This document shows positions 9,979 to 19,794 of a stretch of DNA of 64,000 nucleotides, piece by piece. Each line of letters opens with the position of its first letter. Position 1 is the stretch's first letter. The notes below the pieces were generated by a model. The model searched no databases and was not told the DNA's origin. It saw only the letters and a program-made list of their open reading frames with translations. Both the position numbers and the translations under genes were made by a program. Location: contig JAPJBO010000542.1 of NCBI GenBank assembly GCA_030068145.1, forward strand, positions 1-64,000, read 5' to 3'. Origin of the DNA: Diplonema papillatum. Taxonomy: Eukaryota; Euglenozoa; Diplonemea; Diplonemida; Diplonemidae.

Positions 9979-10068
9979 TACTCGAGGGACTGCCTTGTGC
10001 TCATTTCGAAGGAGGCTAGAGGGGGAGAAAACAATACAACTACAAAGTGGGTCTTTTTTGTTGAACGC

Positions 10069-11900
10069 TTACGCATCAGGACCCCCAGGGACCACGCAGT
10101 GGCACACCAAATCTGAGGGCGGAGCTAGATCCTCTGCATGAGGCGACCAGACACTCTCTGGCGTGTCGCTCACCAGGGCCAGCACCCCGCGGGTGTAGGG
10201 GTCGGCCCTTTGCGCATCGGTCGGAACCCACTCGGCACTGATGACAAGGCCGGCAGCCCGTGCGGCGTCGAATATCCTCGTCAAAAGGACATTGGCCGCA
10301 AAATTCTTTGAGTGTCCCTTGTTGAGACAATGGACCGCCGGGAGGTTGTCTACCATGAGCCTTACGCGGACGTTCGAATGGAAACTGGCGGTCATCTCGA
10401 TGCCCCGAAGGACTGCAAAGAGTTCCTTCAAAAAGATGTGGGTGTGACTCAACTCCACAAAGGGGCCCTGTGACACGCGCTCAGATTCCCCTTCGAGGAC
10501 CGCAGCCCACCATTTGGACGAGGCGTCTGTCCAGAGAGTGACCGATGAGGGAAAGGATTCTGACCGACTGACCCAGCGATTCTCTTCCACAAGGGAAACA
10601 AGATGCTCGACCTCACGCACCGTCGAGGGCGGCACAGCCCTCGTCACATCCCAGGCAGCTGGATCCGATGCCAGAGTCGAGGCCAGCCTCTGCAGGAACG
10701 ACAAGGAACATCGGGCGTAGGCCAGTCGGAAACGTGTCGTGTACGCGAACCAGACCAAAGATCCGAACACCCGGTAGAACTGGCGAGGGGATACTCCTCC
10801 AAGCCGAACCATGGCGAGCTCGGGGGAACCAAGCAATTTCGACACCCACGATTCTGCCATCCTATACCGGGCGGGGCGGTCGAACCGGGAGAGTTCGAAA
10901 TGGAGTCCTAGGAGGTCGAACTCCCTGAGGGGGGCTCCAAACTGCTCGTCGTCTTCGTTGAGCTCGCAGTTAACGTCCCTGCAGCGTTGCACGAAAGAGT
11001 CGAACCGCGAAGTTGCCTCCCGCAACGAGCTTCCCACGACGACAAAGTTGTCCACCCAGGGTAGACCGTCAGCCTCCGGTAGGAGCACCCGGGAGGCCCT
11101 CTGAGCTATCGCCGGAGCCCAGCTCCACCCCATGCACATTGCGGCGAGTTGTGCCTGTACAAAACGGCCCCGCGGCCCTGCCAGGTGCATGCCAAAATAC
11201 GGTCGGATGTCTGCGTCGAGCCGGAACTGATAAAAATAGCTCCGGGCGTCCGCGAGAAACACCACCGATGAGGCCAACACGCGGTCGATCACCTCGTGAA
11301 CCGAAGGGAGCAGCATTGGAGGCGGGCGCGCCATGATCGCGTTGAGCTTGCGACCGTCACACACGAACCTCTGCCCACCGCTCTTCTTGTCGACAGTGAA
11401 GGCGGGGAGGACGACCCTCAACCCGCCCGATGCGACCTCTGCCACGCCATATCTCACCAGATCCGGGAAGTGGCGTAGCATGCGCCTCGACGTCGTTCGT
11501 GTGATCGCCGATGCCATCAGCGCTTCCTCCGCCCCCGGGAGCAGGGCGGACCGGAAGGATTCCCACGAACGGACCACGTCCAGCACACCGCGCAGCAGCC
11601 CCCGGCTGTCCAGCGCCGTCAACCTCTCAAGGTTCATGAACGATGACGAGATGGGCGCGAGAGCCTCGCCGATTCTGCGTTGCGTAGGGACGGCCGTGAG
11701 GTTGTTGATGAGGAGTTCACCCCCGTAAGCAACACCAACAAAGGGAGTGAACATCGAGGGGGGCAAGTCTTCTTCGGGACCCTCTCCCGGCCCCTGGTAG
11801 AACGTAGCCAACGGGTCGGGGAACTTCTTGGGCGGCTTAAACGGGAAAGGGGGTTCAAGACGAAGGGTTAGAGAAGGGACGCCGACGCCCTCGCGGTGTT
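10069..11900 (-). CDS. Retroelement part: reverse transcriptase and RNase H
   Basis: Part of the fossil element at 9974-14440. The reverse transcriptase region lies at roughly 11600-10950, with a VDKKSGGQRFVCDGRKLN block, FLADARSYFYQFRL and a LPWVDNFVVVG stretch at the position of the usual catalytic motif. RNase H follows at roughly 10520-10170 (LWTDASSKWWAAVL, ELFAVLRGIEM, MVDNLPAVHCLNKG, EWVPTDAQRADPYTRG). The frame stays open upstream through the recombinase region in another phase, so the start is not fixed; only the part given is likely protein. The end falls inside the repeat A core. Confidence 0.85.
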
Positions 11901-13040
11901 CCGGACGAGCGGAACCTCGGCCTCCGGAAGGTATCGCATTAGCGCACTCAGCGTCGTATGGCGCGACACACTTTGGATCACCTTCAGGTCGATCCCGCTT
12001 CTCAGGAGATGAAACAGGGCGCCCCGCCGGAGAGAATGGCCGGAGAGTGAAATGTTCGCGCGCTTCAGCGCGGTCACAACTCGTCGGAAAGGGAGGTCCG
12101 GGAACAGGAGGCGTCCCGGAGGTGTTTGCGACAACAGCGTCCGGAGCTCCTGGTCCTGGGCTGGAGGAAGAATCACTCCTGTCACCTGGCCGAGACGGAA
12201 AGGATCCGACTTCGAGCCCACCCAGTTCACCGCCCAGAAACCAGCACTTTCGGTGACGTGCTCTGCCTTTCTCGTCAGCACGTCGTCCACGCGGGCGGCA
12301 CCCTGCCAGGCCAAAGCCAGCGCAACACGCACCCTGGGGTCCGCTTCCAGGGCAACGGCAAGATGCAGCTCGTCCTTCGTCACCGGTACAGCCTGCTTCG
12401 ACGGCTTCATCGCGCCGGCCCGTTTCAGAGACCTGACAAAGTCCCTGACGAGCTGGCTGTCGACAGGCCGCCCCAACCGCTTCTCGGCCGACTGTACGTT
12501 GACGACGTACTGTACTGCCGAGGCCGCGCAGATGTCTCCACGAGAGAGCAAACGGGTCACGAACAAGACCAGCGCCGTCGGGACATCGAGCTGCGAATCT
12601 GCCTCTGCATCCCAGTGACGTCGGAACTCCAGAAAGCGCCGGTACACGGAGTGGATCCCGCGTCGTGTGGACAGCGCCAGTGCATCCGCCACGTACGCGT
12701 TCGCAGTCCGGACAAGACGGTTCCGTTCGCCGGGTGAGAGAGGGGGCTCCGAGAGGAGGGGACGTCCGCATCGCCCCGAGACCGGAGGAGGGAAGCGGTT
12801 CACGGCGTCTACTGCTTGGCCTTGCTCCTGGTTGCGTTCGTCCGCTGAGGGGCCTGGGGAGCGTCGGGGGGAAGAGCTTCGCCCGAGTGTCGGGTGCGGG
12901 GCCTCGGGCTGCGCTTCCTGGGCGGCTTCGAGGCGGGCTGCTCCTCGGCTTTCTGTAGAGCCTGGAAGACGCTCCGTAGAAACGGAGGAAACCCGGCCTC
13001 GTGCTGATGCCGGTGCTGGAGGCTGCCTGCAAGAGACCAC
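11868..13040 (-). CDS. Retroelement part: tyrosine recombinase
   Basis: Part of the fossil element at 9974-14440. A phage-integrase-type catalytic domain: GAARVDDVL (first Arg), LSGHSLRRGALFHLL (H-x-x-R) and VSRHTTLSALMRYL (His and nucleophile Tyr), preceded by a SAM-like N-terminal core-binding region (STRRGIHSVYRRFLEFRRHWD). It would join a circular DNA copy to the chromosome at a short shared core. The N-terminal limit is not fixed. It sits between gag and RT, the arrangement known from VIPER. Confidence 0.85.
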   Translation of the reverse strand: MVSCRQPPAPASARGRVSSVSTERLPGSTESRGAARLEAAQEAQPEAPHPTLGRSSSPRRSPGPSADERNQEQGQAVDAVNRFPPPVSGRCGRPLLSEPPLSPGERNRLVRTANAYVADALALSTRRGIHSVYRRFLEFRRHWDAEADSQLDVPTALVLFVTRLLSRGDICAASAVQYVVNVQSAEKRLGRPVDSQLVRDFVRSLKRAGAMKPSKQAVPVTKDELHLAVALEADPRVRVALALAWQGAARVDDVLTRKAEHVTESAGFWAVNWVGSKSDPFRLGQVTGVILPPAQDQELRTLLSQTPPGRLLFPDLPFRRVVTALKRANISLSGHSLRRGALFHLLRSGIDLKVIQSVSRHTTLSALMRYLPEAEVPLVRNTARASASLL

Positions 13041-14302
13041 CCGGCTTTCAGAGCCGTCTTCAGGACCATCATCCGGTGGATGGTGTCCCTTCCCAGCTGG
13101 ACGAGGGCGTCTGGGTCGGTGGTGTCGTCCATCAGTCGCATGATGGTGGTGACGTGGTTGGTGAGATGTTGGGCGTCGTTGGCGACGCTCGGGATGGCAT
13201 CGAGGATGTCGGCGAAAAAGTCGCGGATGTGCACCAGGGCCAGCGACTTCTCGATGGGGCTGAGGCCGACCCAGAGCTGGGGGTCGAGGAGCTCTGGCCC
13301 GGGGGAGAGGAGCGTGGGGGAGCCTTGGACCGACCCGCCCTCCCCCAGCGAAGGCGGGCCCTCCGGAAAATCCGGAAGGGGTTGTGAAGACCCAGCGTAG
13401 GGCTGGGGGGGCTCGGCGCGGGGCTGGTAGAGCTCAGCGTACGGATGGTGTCGGTACACTGGCGGCGCGGCGTCCTCGATGGCCCGCAAGAGGCCGCAGG
13501 AGGAGCCCGGCAGCAGGACAGCCTGGGGTAACCGAGAGACGTCGATAAGAGGCGGAGGTGGCGGGAGCTGGCCTGCGAGCGGCCCCTGACGGGGCGCTGG
13601 GCAGGGACAGGAGTCCAGCGGCGTGGCCGCGGCGGCGGGGAAGGACCCAACGGGCATCGCTACCGGCGGAGGCGCGGGGCAACCAGGAGGCGCGTCGCGT
13701 GCGGGGTGAGTCGTCGCCGCGGGGACAGGCTCAGGCCGCGGCGAGTCGCGCGTCGGGAGAGCCGCCATCACCAATTCGGTGAGGCGCTCGACCTGCCGCT
13801 GCAGGCGGTCCATGCGGTCTGAGTCGCCGCCCCGGCTGCCCTCGGTGGAGCCGCAGTCCCTGAGGTCGCCATCACCCGGGTCGTCGCTCTCAGCGAACGA
13901 AACGCGGCGCGCCGCCGGCGGAGATAGGGCCGCGGTAGAGTCGGTGGGGGTGGCGGGGAGCGGCATGTGCCCCGGCGTCTGTGGCGGGGGCGCGGCCTTC
14001 GGGGACGAGCGCAACAGGTCTGCGAACTCGCCCTCGGTGGCGGAAGGCGCCGACGCGACTGCGAGCCACGCCAGTACCCACTGGGCGACGCCCTCCGGGG
14101 GGGCCTCCTCGTCGGTGTAGCCCAAGGCGCCCAGGAGGCGCCTCAGCCCGGCTTCCGCGGTGCCCTCGACCTCGCGGGCGACCTTCAACACCGTCGAGAG
14201 ACGGCGGTTGTTCGCGGTGAAGGAAAAAAGGGACGGGACATCAGTCCCGACCACCCTCTTCACCCAACTCACCGCGCCCGACCTGTCGAGTTGCTTCGGC
14301 AT
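12809..14302 (-). CDS. Retroelement part: gag-like protein
   Basis: Part of the fossil element at 9974-14440. 497 codons from an ATG (14302) that directly abuts the repeat A core. The N-terminal ~100 residues are helical (MPKQLDRSGAVSWVKRVVG, LRRLLGALGYTDEEAP); then comes a long Pro/Ala-rich middle, a helical block near the C terminus (IEKSLALVHIRDFFADILDAI) and a basic tail (KPPRKRSPRPRTRHSG). I see no zinc knuckle. Assigned as gag from position and composition, not from a recognised fold. Confidence 0.6.
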   Translation of the reverse strand: MPKQLDRSGAVSWVKRVVGTDVPSLFSFTANNRRLSTVLKVAREVEGTAEAGLRRLLGALGYTDEEAPPEGVAQWVLAWLAVASAPSATEGEFADLLRSSPKAAPPPQTPGHMPLPATPTDSTAALSPPAARRVSFAESDDPGDGDLRDCGSTEGSRGGDSDRMDRLQRQVERLTELVMAALPTRDSPRPEPVPAATTHPARDAPPGCPAPPPVAMPVGSFPAAAATPLDSCPCPAPRQGPLAGQLPPPPPLIDVSRLPQAVLLPGSSCGLLRAIEDAAPPVYRHHPYAELYQPRAEPPQPYAGSSQPLPDFPEGPPSLGEGGSVQGSPTLLSPGPELLDPQLWVGLSPIEKSLALVHIRDFFADILDAIPSVANDAQHLTNHVTTIMRLMDDTTDPDALVQLGRDTIHRMMVLKTALKAGWSLAGSLQHRHQHEAGFPPFLRSVFQALQKAEEQPASKPPRKRSPRPRTRHSGEALPPDAPQAPQRTNATRSKAKQ

Positions 14303-14440
14303 TTTTGTTGAACGCTTACGCCCGCCACTAAACCCAGGGTTACCTGTGTTTCGTGTGGGCTACAGCACATTTACCTCCTTTGATCTATCGCAACTGGCAG
14401 TCTCCTCAAGCATTTCCTACAAAGCAGGTGCTTATACAAA

Positions 14441-15742
14441 AAAAAAAAAAAAAAACACGAGGGGGGCGAAGAGTGCGCAGCACGCATTCCGAAGGGCGAC
14501 GAAAAGAAACTCTTGGAGGTGCAGAGCACGACGCAAGGCAGCAGGCCGCGGGCCTCTCGCTGAAGCCGGCCAGCCGGAAGAAAATACTCTCGCGGGAAAA
14601 AGCTGCCGCTTGCGAGTCCCCAAGCAAGAAACAGTAAGAGCAGAAGCATTCAAAGAAACCCTTGTGCCGGAAAGTCTGGTGCGGTGCACAAAACAGTGAG
14701 GCCCTCGTGGGGCAGCCGAGGGTGGCGTGCCAACAGATGAGAACAGCCACAGCAGAGTTTCACACTTGATACACGAAGTGCAAACGCCGGGTGTTGCGTG
14801 TAGCGGCCACCTCGCCTCTCGCATCTCTGGAAGGAGAAGCTGTTGATGCGCAGCTCATTTGATATATCACAGCGAACCATGTCGAAATGGTAGAGGGGGC
14901 GGGGGAAAAGGAGGGGGTCACATTCCTGAGAAGGGCAGTGCCACACGATGGAGTCCGGCCGCAGAAGCTGGAGTTAGAGAGAATGTGCCCGGGTCGAAAA
15001 GCAAGTGTGGCATCCGCTGTTCAATTCCAGCTTCAGGCACCACCTCTTGAGGCTGGACCCCACAAGGCATGAGAAGCGGGTTCCTTTCAATGCAATAATT
15101 CATCCTGAGCAATGAATGCACCGCCATAGAAGTGCACTGAGGGAGGTGTTCACACAAACAGATGTCGTACGCAGGGATAGATCCCTTGGTGAAGTACAAG
15201 AGACCTTTCTCGCCAGCAAATCTCTACTGCAATGCGTGGCGCTTGTGAGAACACACTCGAATCGCCCCCACCCGAGACTCTACACAGAACTCTTTTGGCA
15301 GGTTCTTCACAGGCGGGGGAGGTAGAACCGCTGTCGCACCCCCTTGATAATTGGAGTGGGAAGGTTCCTTCCCTGAGTTTTCGTTGAGACTGCGAGATCC
15401 CCTCCTATATGAAAGGACACGTTTCCGTTTCCTCTTTCCGGGCTGCTTGGAAACGGAGTTGCAATCCTTCTTGGGAACTGGATGCTGAGCGAAGCAGGTC
15501 GTAAAAAAGGCACAAGAATAAAAAGAGGGGGGAAATGTCGGAGGTTTTTTGTTGATGCCGCTAACTTTCTGTTGCTGCATGCTGTTGACTTCGAAAACCA
15601 CGAAGCCAGTCTCACGCACACGGCACCACGTATCCCTCTATCACCTAGAGGTAAGATGTCCTCCGTCAGTCCGCTGCATATGGTATGCCGGGGCCACCAG
15701 TCCTGCGTCCCCTTCCGACTCGCACGGCGCGGCAATCGTCGG
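14441..15742. repeat. 3' flank of GH51 copy 1, duplicated at 19795-21284
   Basis: Non-coding DNA that aligns in pieces with 19795-20730: GTGCGCAG.ACGCAT near 14476/19817, AGGTGCAGAGCACGAC at 14516/19858, TCCCCAAGCAAGA near 14617, and GGAACTGGATGCTGAGCGAAGCA at about 15475/20628 with the preceding TGAAAGGAC.CGTTTCCGTT. Many indels separate the copies. It starts with an A17-18 run at the end of repeat A. Confidence 0.75.
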
Positions 15743-15955
15743 GGCTTTTGTTCTTCGCTTACACCACCGTGTGTTGTTTTCTCACTCAGGGCTTTGACCT
15801 GTTGTGTTTGTGTGATTTGTCGTGTAGGGGTAGACCGCATGACCTCACGTCCGTTCAACACGTGGTTCGGTAGTTACAGCACTTGAGCTCCCTCCTGTTC
15901 TTTGTCAGGCAGCATCGTTGAGCATTTCCTTTCAAGCTGGCGCTTATGTAAAAAA
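15743..15955 (+). repeat. Repeat B, copy 2, right half only
   Basis: Begins exactly at the B core (TTTGTTCTTCGCTTACACC) and runs to GGCGCTTATGTAAAA. The left half is absent. Breaking at the core is what repeat A does at the retroelement, so this may be one end of a lost B-type element. Confidence 0.75.
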
Positions 15956-16146
15956 AGTGCAACAGGCAGAACCTAGAAGCAGCTCGGTTCTGCGTGTTCT
16001 TTGAAGCAAAACTACCACACTCTCACAGTTTCACAAAAAGGAAGTTGATGCACCCATATGTCGATACGAGGACTTTCCACAGCCTCAAGGGTCAGAGAAG
16101 GTTCAGGTTCCCAGGAGGCAGTCACAACTATTTCCGCCGGCTCTTT

Positions 16147-18198
16147 TTAGAAGGTCGCTACGAAAACCGCGACAGAATACAGCTCCATGGCGATGGAGAC
16201 TGTTTGGCCGTTAACCTTCAGAGGCACGGTAGTGATGGAGACAGCGTTCGGGTTGTCTAATGTGTTGGCAACGGACGGGTCGCTGTTGCCCAAGTAGCTG
16301 GCAGTCGAAGGGAAGGTGAGCGGCGCGGGGAAGCCATCGAAGTTGATGTCGACCGTGAAGTTCGGGAACTCGTAGTTGACCACCTTCACGATGACGGTGT
16401 TGTTGCCTTTGATGCTCGCTATAGCAGACCATCGCTCCGTGCCCTGCTCGTAGGTGCTGACGTTTGTCTGCAGAGTGTAGTCACCAAGGTTCTGCTTCAG
16501 AATGAGCTGCGAGGAGTAGCTCGGCAGCGTGAAGACGTGCGACGCGTTGAAGTTGATGAGGTTGTACCCCCACTGCTGCCCTTTCACGTTCACGAAAAGA
16601 GGAGCGAATGCAGTCGCGTGGACGACGTCAGCGTTCCTCTCAGTACCCACCAGAAACATAGCTTCGGCAACACCGGACTGTACCGTGAGTGGCTGGTTCG
16701 CACAGGCAAACTCAAGGACGTACACAGGAGGACATTGCGTTCCATTCACCGTCTGACAGAACGACAACGAGTAGTAGTCGTTGTACAGGTCGACCAAGCT
16801 TGCCATGGTGTTAGCACTGTCGTAGGTGTGCTCATCCCAAGCATCGCAGTGCTGCGGCGCCATGTCGCAACCGCCAACACACGGAAGGCAAGATGTCGAC
16901 CTGCCTCCACCAGTTGCTCCCGTGATGCCGGATGCAACAATGTACAGGTACGGGTACTTCTGTCTCAAGGGGTCCATGATGATCTGGTAGTGACCGGCGT
17001 AACCTTCTTTGCCGCGCTGGCTCTCCTCGTTTCCGATTTCGAGCATCGACACGTTGAACGACGCCGGGTGGCCGTCCTGCACTCTCTTCTGTCCCCACAC
17101 GCTGCTTGCGGGACCGTTTGTGTACTCCATCAGGTCCATTGCGTCGTCGACAAACGGCTGACTCTCGTTTAGGGGAACGTACTGGCGCCCGATCGAGAAC
17201 CCTGTGTAGATGGACACCAAAGGTTCAGCCTTCAAGAACTCTGTGAGGCGGAGGAGCTCCATGAGACCCAGACCATCGGTAACCCAGTATCCCCAGGCGC
17301 TGTTGTAGTGTCCGCTGCGCATCTCCTTCGGGCCGACGCTCTTCTTCCACTGCCAGCGGGTTCTCAGACCGGTGCCTTCAAGGTAGTTACCGCCTGGCAG
17401 ACGCACCATCGGTGGTGCGTATTCCTTGATGAAAGCAAACAAGTCTGGGCGGAAGAGACCCAGCGCAGCGTCACCCGGGAACATTGACACGTGGTCCAAG
17501 TAGATAGCAACGTTCGGTGTCGCAGTCAGCACGCGCAAGCTGCCCCCAAAGCACGGCGTCGTCGGCTTCAACGTCGCGTTGAACTTCTGCCACTGCGAAG
17601 TCAATGGTGCGAACTTCGGTGACTCGTAGATGACCTGCGAGCCGCACATTAGCTGTGCGTACATGACTGCACCGTTGCCCATGCCGTAGAACGAGAAGTC
17701 GAACGTTGTTTCCGTTCTGAGGTGCATTCCCCAGTACCCAGGGTTTTCAATACCTTGCCCAGCTGCGGTGGCTGTGAAGCTGGCAACCCACGGGTTCGTC
17801 GCGAAAGGTTGCGTCGTGTTGACAGACGTGGCGGTGACTCCGACTGTGGTCCACGGCGCAATGCTCCCGGGGACAGCGGGTGGCTCGTGGGGGTCCAGCT
17901 GGTCGACACCCAAGGGGTTAGGCGATGACTTCGTTCTCGAATTCCGGAGCTCAGCAATGCGTTCATCGCGGCTTGCCCACTTCGACGGTGTCGTCACGTC
18001 CAACGTCCCCCTGCCGAGTGCTTCGAAGTCACGGTTCCACACGAGTTCGCCGTACAGGCCGCCCTCGCCGCCGAAGTTGATCTCCGTCTCGTAGAACATC
18101 GAGAAATGGTTCTTCTTGATCGAAGCTCCCCTCGTGTTGTGCACGGTCACTGTGTTCTGCGCCAGCACAGCAACCGCGAGTGCGGTTTCGAACATCAT
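16147..18198 (-). CDS. GH51 alpha-L-arabinofuranosidase, copy 1
   Basis: 683 codons, no intron. GH51 enzymes release terminal L-arabinofuranose from arabinoxylan and related wall polysaccharides; this one resembles the plant type. The N terminus MMFETALAVAVLA looks like a short signal peptide, suggesting secretion. The family signature MFYETEINFGGEGGLYGELVWNRDFE lies at residues 34-59, a CBM4/9-like insert at about 105-240, and the TIM barrel follows. EIGNEE places the acid/base at Glu391, and VYVLEFA places the nucleophile at Glu496. The last ~120 residues form the beta domain. Several Asn-X-Ser/Thr sites and cysteines (CLPCVGGCDMAPQHC) fit an extracellular protein. The start is the first of two adjacent ATGs. 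Its twin lies 5138 bases to the right. Confidence 0.92.
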   Translation of the reverse strand: MMFETALAVAVLAQNTVTVHNTRGASIKKNHFSMFYETEINFGGEGGLYGELVWNRDFEALGRGTLDVTTPSKWASRDERIAELRNSRTKSSPNPLGVDQLDPHEPPAVPGSIAPWTTVGVTATSVNTTQPFATNPWVASFTATAAGQGIENPGYWGMHLRTETTFDFSFYGMGNGAVMYAQLMCGSQVIYESPKFAPLTSQWQKFNATLKPTTPCFGGSLRVLTATPNVAIYLDHVSMFPGDAALGLFRPDLFAFIKEYAPPMVRLPGGNYLEGTGLRTRWQWKKSVGPKEMRSGHYNSAWGYWVTDGLGLMELLRLTEFLKAEPLVSIYTGFSIGRQYVPLNESQPFVDDAMDLMEYTNGPASSVWGQKRVQDGHPASFNVSMLEIGNEESQRGKEGYAGHYQIIMDPLRQKYPYLYIVASGITGATGGGRSTSCLPCVGGCDMAPQHCDAWDEHTYDSANTMASLVDLYNDYYSLSFCQTVNGTQCPPVYVLEFACANQPLTVQSGVAEAMFLVGTERNADVVHATAFAPLFVNVKGQQWGYNLINFNASHVFTLPSYSSQLILKQNLGDYTLQTNVSTYEQGTERWSAIASIKGNNTVIVKVVNYEFPNFTVDINFDGFPAPLTFPSTASYLGNSDPSVANTLDNPNAVSITTVPLKVNGQTVSIAMELYSVAVFVATF

Positions 18199-19334
18199 CC
18201 TTTTATTTGTCCCCTTCCTTCCGCGCTTTTCTTCCCGATTACTAGAGAGGAGGCCGACTTACTGTGAGTTGTGCGAGGCTAGGAAGGAGGTTGTCGTTCT
18301 ACTAAAAGAACCCATTCGAGAGAACTGTATTTCTAATACAAAGGTAGGCGAAGTCCGACGATTGCTTGTGCGCGGAAGAGATGGCTGCACGCTTCATCCC
18401 ATTCTGGACAGTTACGCGTCTACTCGCATGACCGGGCGGTCCGTGTAAGACAATGAGCAGGAGATCATTGCAGCATTTTGCGATTCCGAAATTGAGGATG
18501 CCGTCCTTCTGACAGCCACGAACCTCGGCCGCACAGGGAACAGCGCATCATCGAATCGTGGTGATGGGATGCTTGTGAGGTGCAGCTTTTTAATTCAGAA
18601 ACCCAGCCCACACCGCTGTCCAGACTGAAGACACACGAGTTCCGCGCTGACGCATAAATTAAAAGGACCGAAACGCGCGGCAGATAGGCGGCGGTCTGGG
18701 CAGGTACCATTCCAAGCACGGTCTCGCCTTTCCCCCCGATGCCTGCCCTTCGCCGGCTGCACCGAGGCTGCACAAAGACTTCTCGGGTGCATAAGCAGGA
18801 GCAGTCAAAACGAGCTTTCCATTCAAATACGGGCAGCTTGAAGGCACTGAGGCTTCTCTGGCATCGTCCTTTCGAACCCTGCGTGCGCCCTGCAGTCGTA
18901 GTCGTTGCGCTGCAGTCGTGGTTAAATGCTCTTTGCACGAAGGGATGAGTGGCTCCAAATATCACGTCAAACAAATGAAGCCTCCTTGTGCCAGCCTCTT
19001 CTTTACTTCAAGCACGTGCGCCACGGACTGAGGAAACGCAGCAGCCGTTCTTCAGGGTTTCGCGGGAGAGCGCTATGTGGCCGAATGAAATGTCGCAAAC
19101 CCGTGAATGAAATGTCCAGGGCCCCGCAGGAGAGCATCACGAGGCAGAACGAAATGTCGAAGAACAACGCGTCTGCCCGTACCTTTCAAGGACCACGCAG
19201 TCGTATCTGAAGTACCTGTACGCGCCTCCTTGTTTCATCGTTGCTAAATTACAAGGGTGGGCATACACGACCCACTTGCTGTGGAACCTGCAAGTGATTT
19301 CACATGTTTTGTTGAAGAGGGAGGAAGAACGTGC
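18199..19334. other. Upstream region of GH51 copy 1; no other gene
   Basis: The first ~45 bases resemble the upstream region of copy 2 (CATCATCCTT, CCCTTCCTTCCGCGCTT). Further out, 19140-19270 (GTCTGCCCGTACCTT, CGTATCTGA.GTACCTGTACGCGCC, ATACACGACCCACTTG) matches 24010-24145. No supported open frame. Any promoter lies here, but I can name no element. Confidence 0.5.
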
Positions 19335-19790
19335 TACGAATGGTTATGTGCTCAACACCACACTGGTCCAATCAGCACCGGGTTCCGGTCCTTTACGCCA
19401 CGGACACTAAGCACTAAGGCGGACCATCTGCGAGCGCGGAACCTCAGCCTGCAGACAGCGCAGCAGAGTCTAGTGTGTATACCATGCGCTGCTGTAAGGG
19501 TTGATGGCACGTTGCCGAGAACATTTCCGAAAACCTTTGCTCTGCTAACAAAACAACGGACGATCAGCATCAACTGCTCAACTGCATACTAGGACTATCT
19601 CTCTCTGTTATTAGCACTTCTTGCATTGCCTTCGTTCATTTTTCACTCCATGTGGCACCGGTTGCTCCGGAAATGTTCCCTTCAGTACCCATCGAGAAAA
19701 AAGTAACCAGGGAACGAGAGGGGGCAGATGACCACCATGGGGCAGTCTCGTTGGAACTCAAAACACGGGGCGGTTTGAGAGCTTTGAGGA
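19335..19790 (+). repeat. Dispersed repeat F, long copy
   Basis: The most complete copy: 19335-19450 matches 2098-2215 and 19500-19790 matches 8980-9320. It lies exactly between the two GH51-bearing blocks, so it may mark their junction. Confidence 0.7.
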
Positions 19791-19794
19791 ACAC

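Larger units (their letters stand above)
9974..14440 (-). mobile_element. Tyrosine-recombinase retroelement, VIPER-like order, apparently whole (fossil)
   Basis: About 4.47 kb, transcribed right to left. Ends: a repeat A left half (9974-10073) and right half (14303-14440), each holding the core TTTTGTTGAACGCTTACGC in direct orientation. Parts in order: gag-like (14302-12809), tyrosine recombinase (13040-11868), reverse transcriptase plus RNase H (about 11900-10069), with overlaps between neighbours. This order and size match VIPER of trypanosomes; DIRS and Ngaro elements usually have the recombinase last or nested. I see no target-site duplication, as expected for recombinase-mediated insertion. 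The element looks whole, with no clear break seen, and the two core copies match over their ~19 bases, which suggests a young insertion. Confidence 0.85.

Noticed and set aside
11900-13032. Upstream open extension of the RT frame through the recombinase region
   Set aside because: It lies in another phase over a well-supported recombinase domain, has no ATG at its edge, and reads low-complexity Arg/Pro/Ser sequence.
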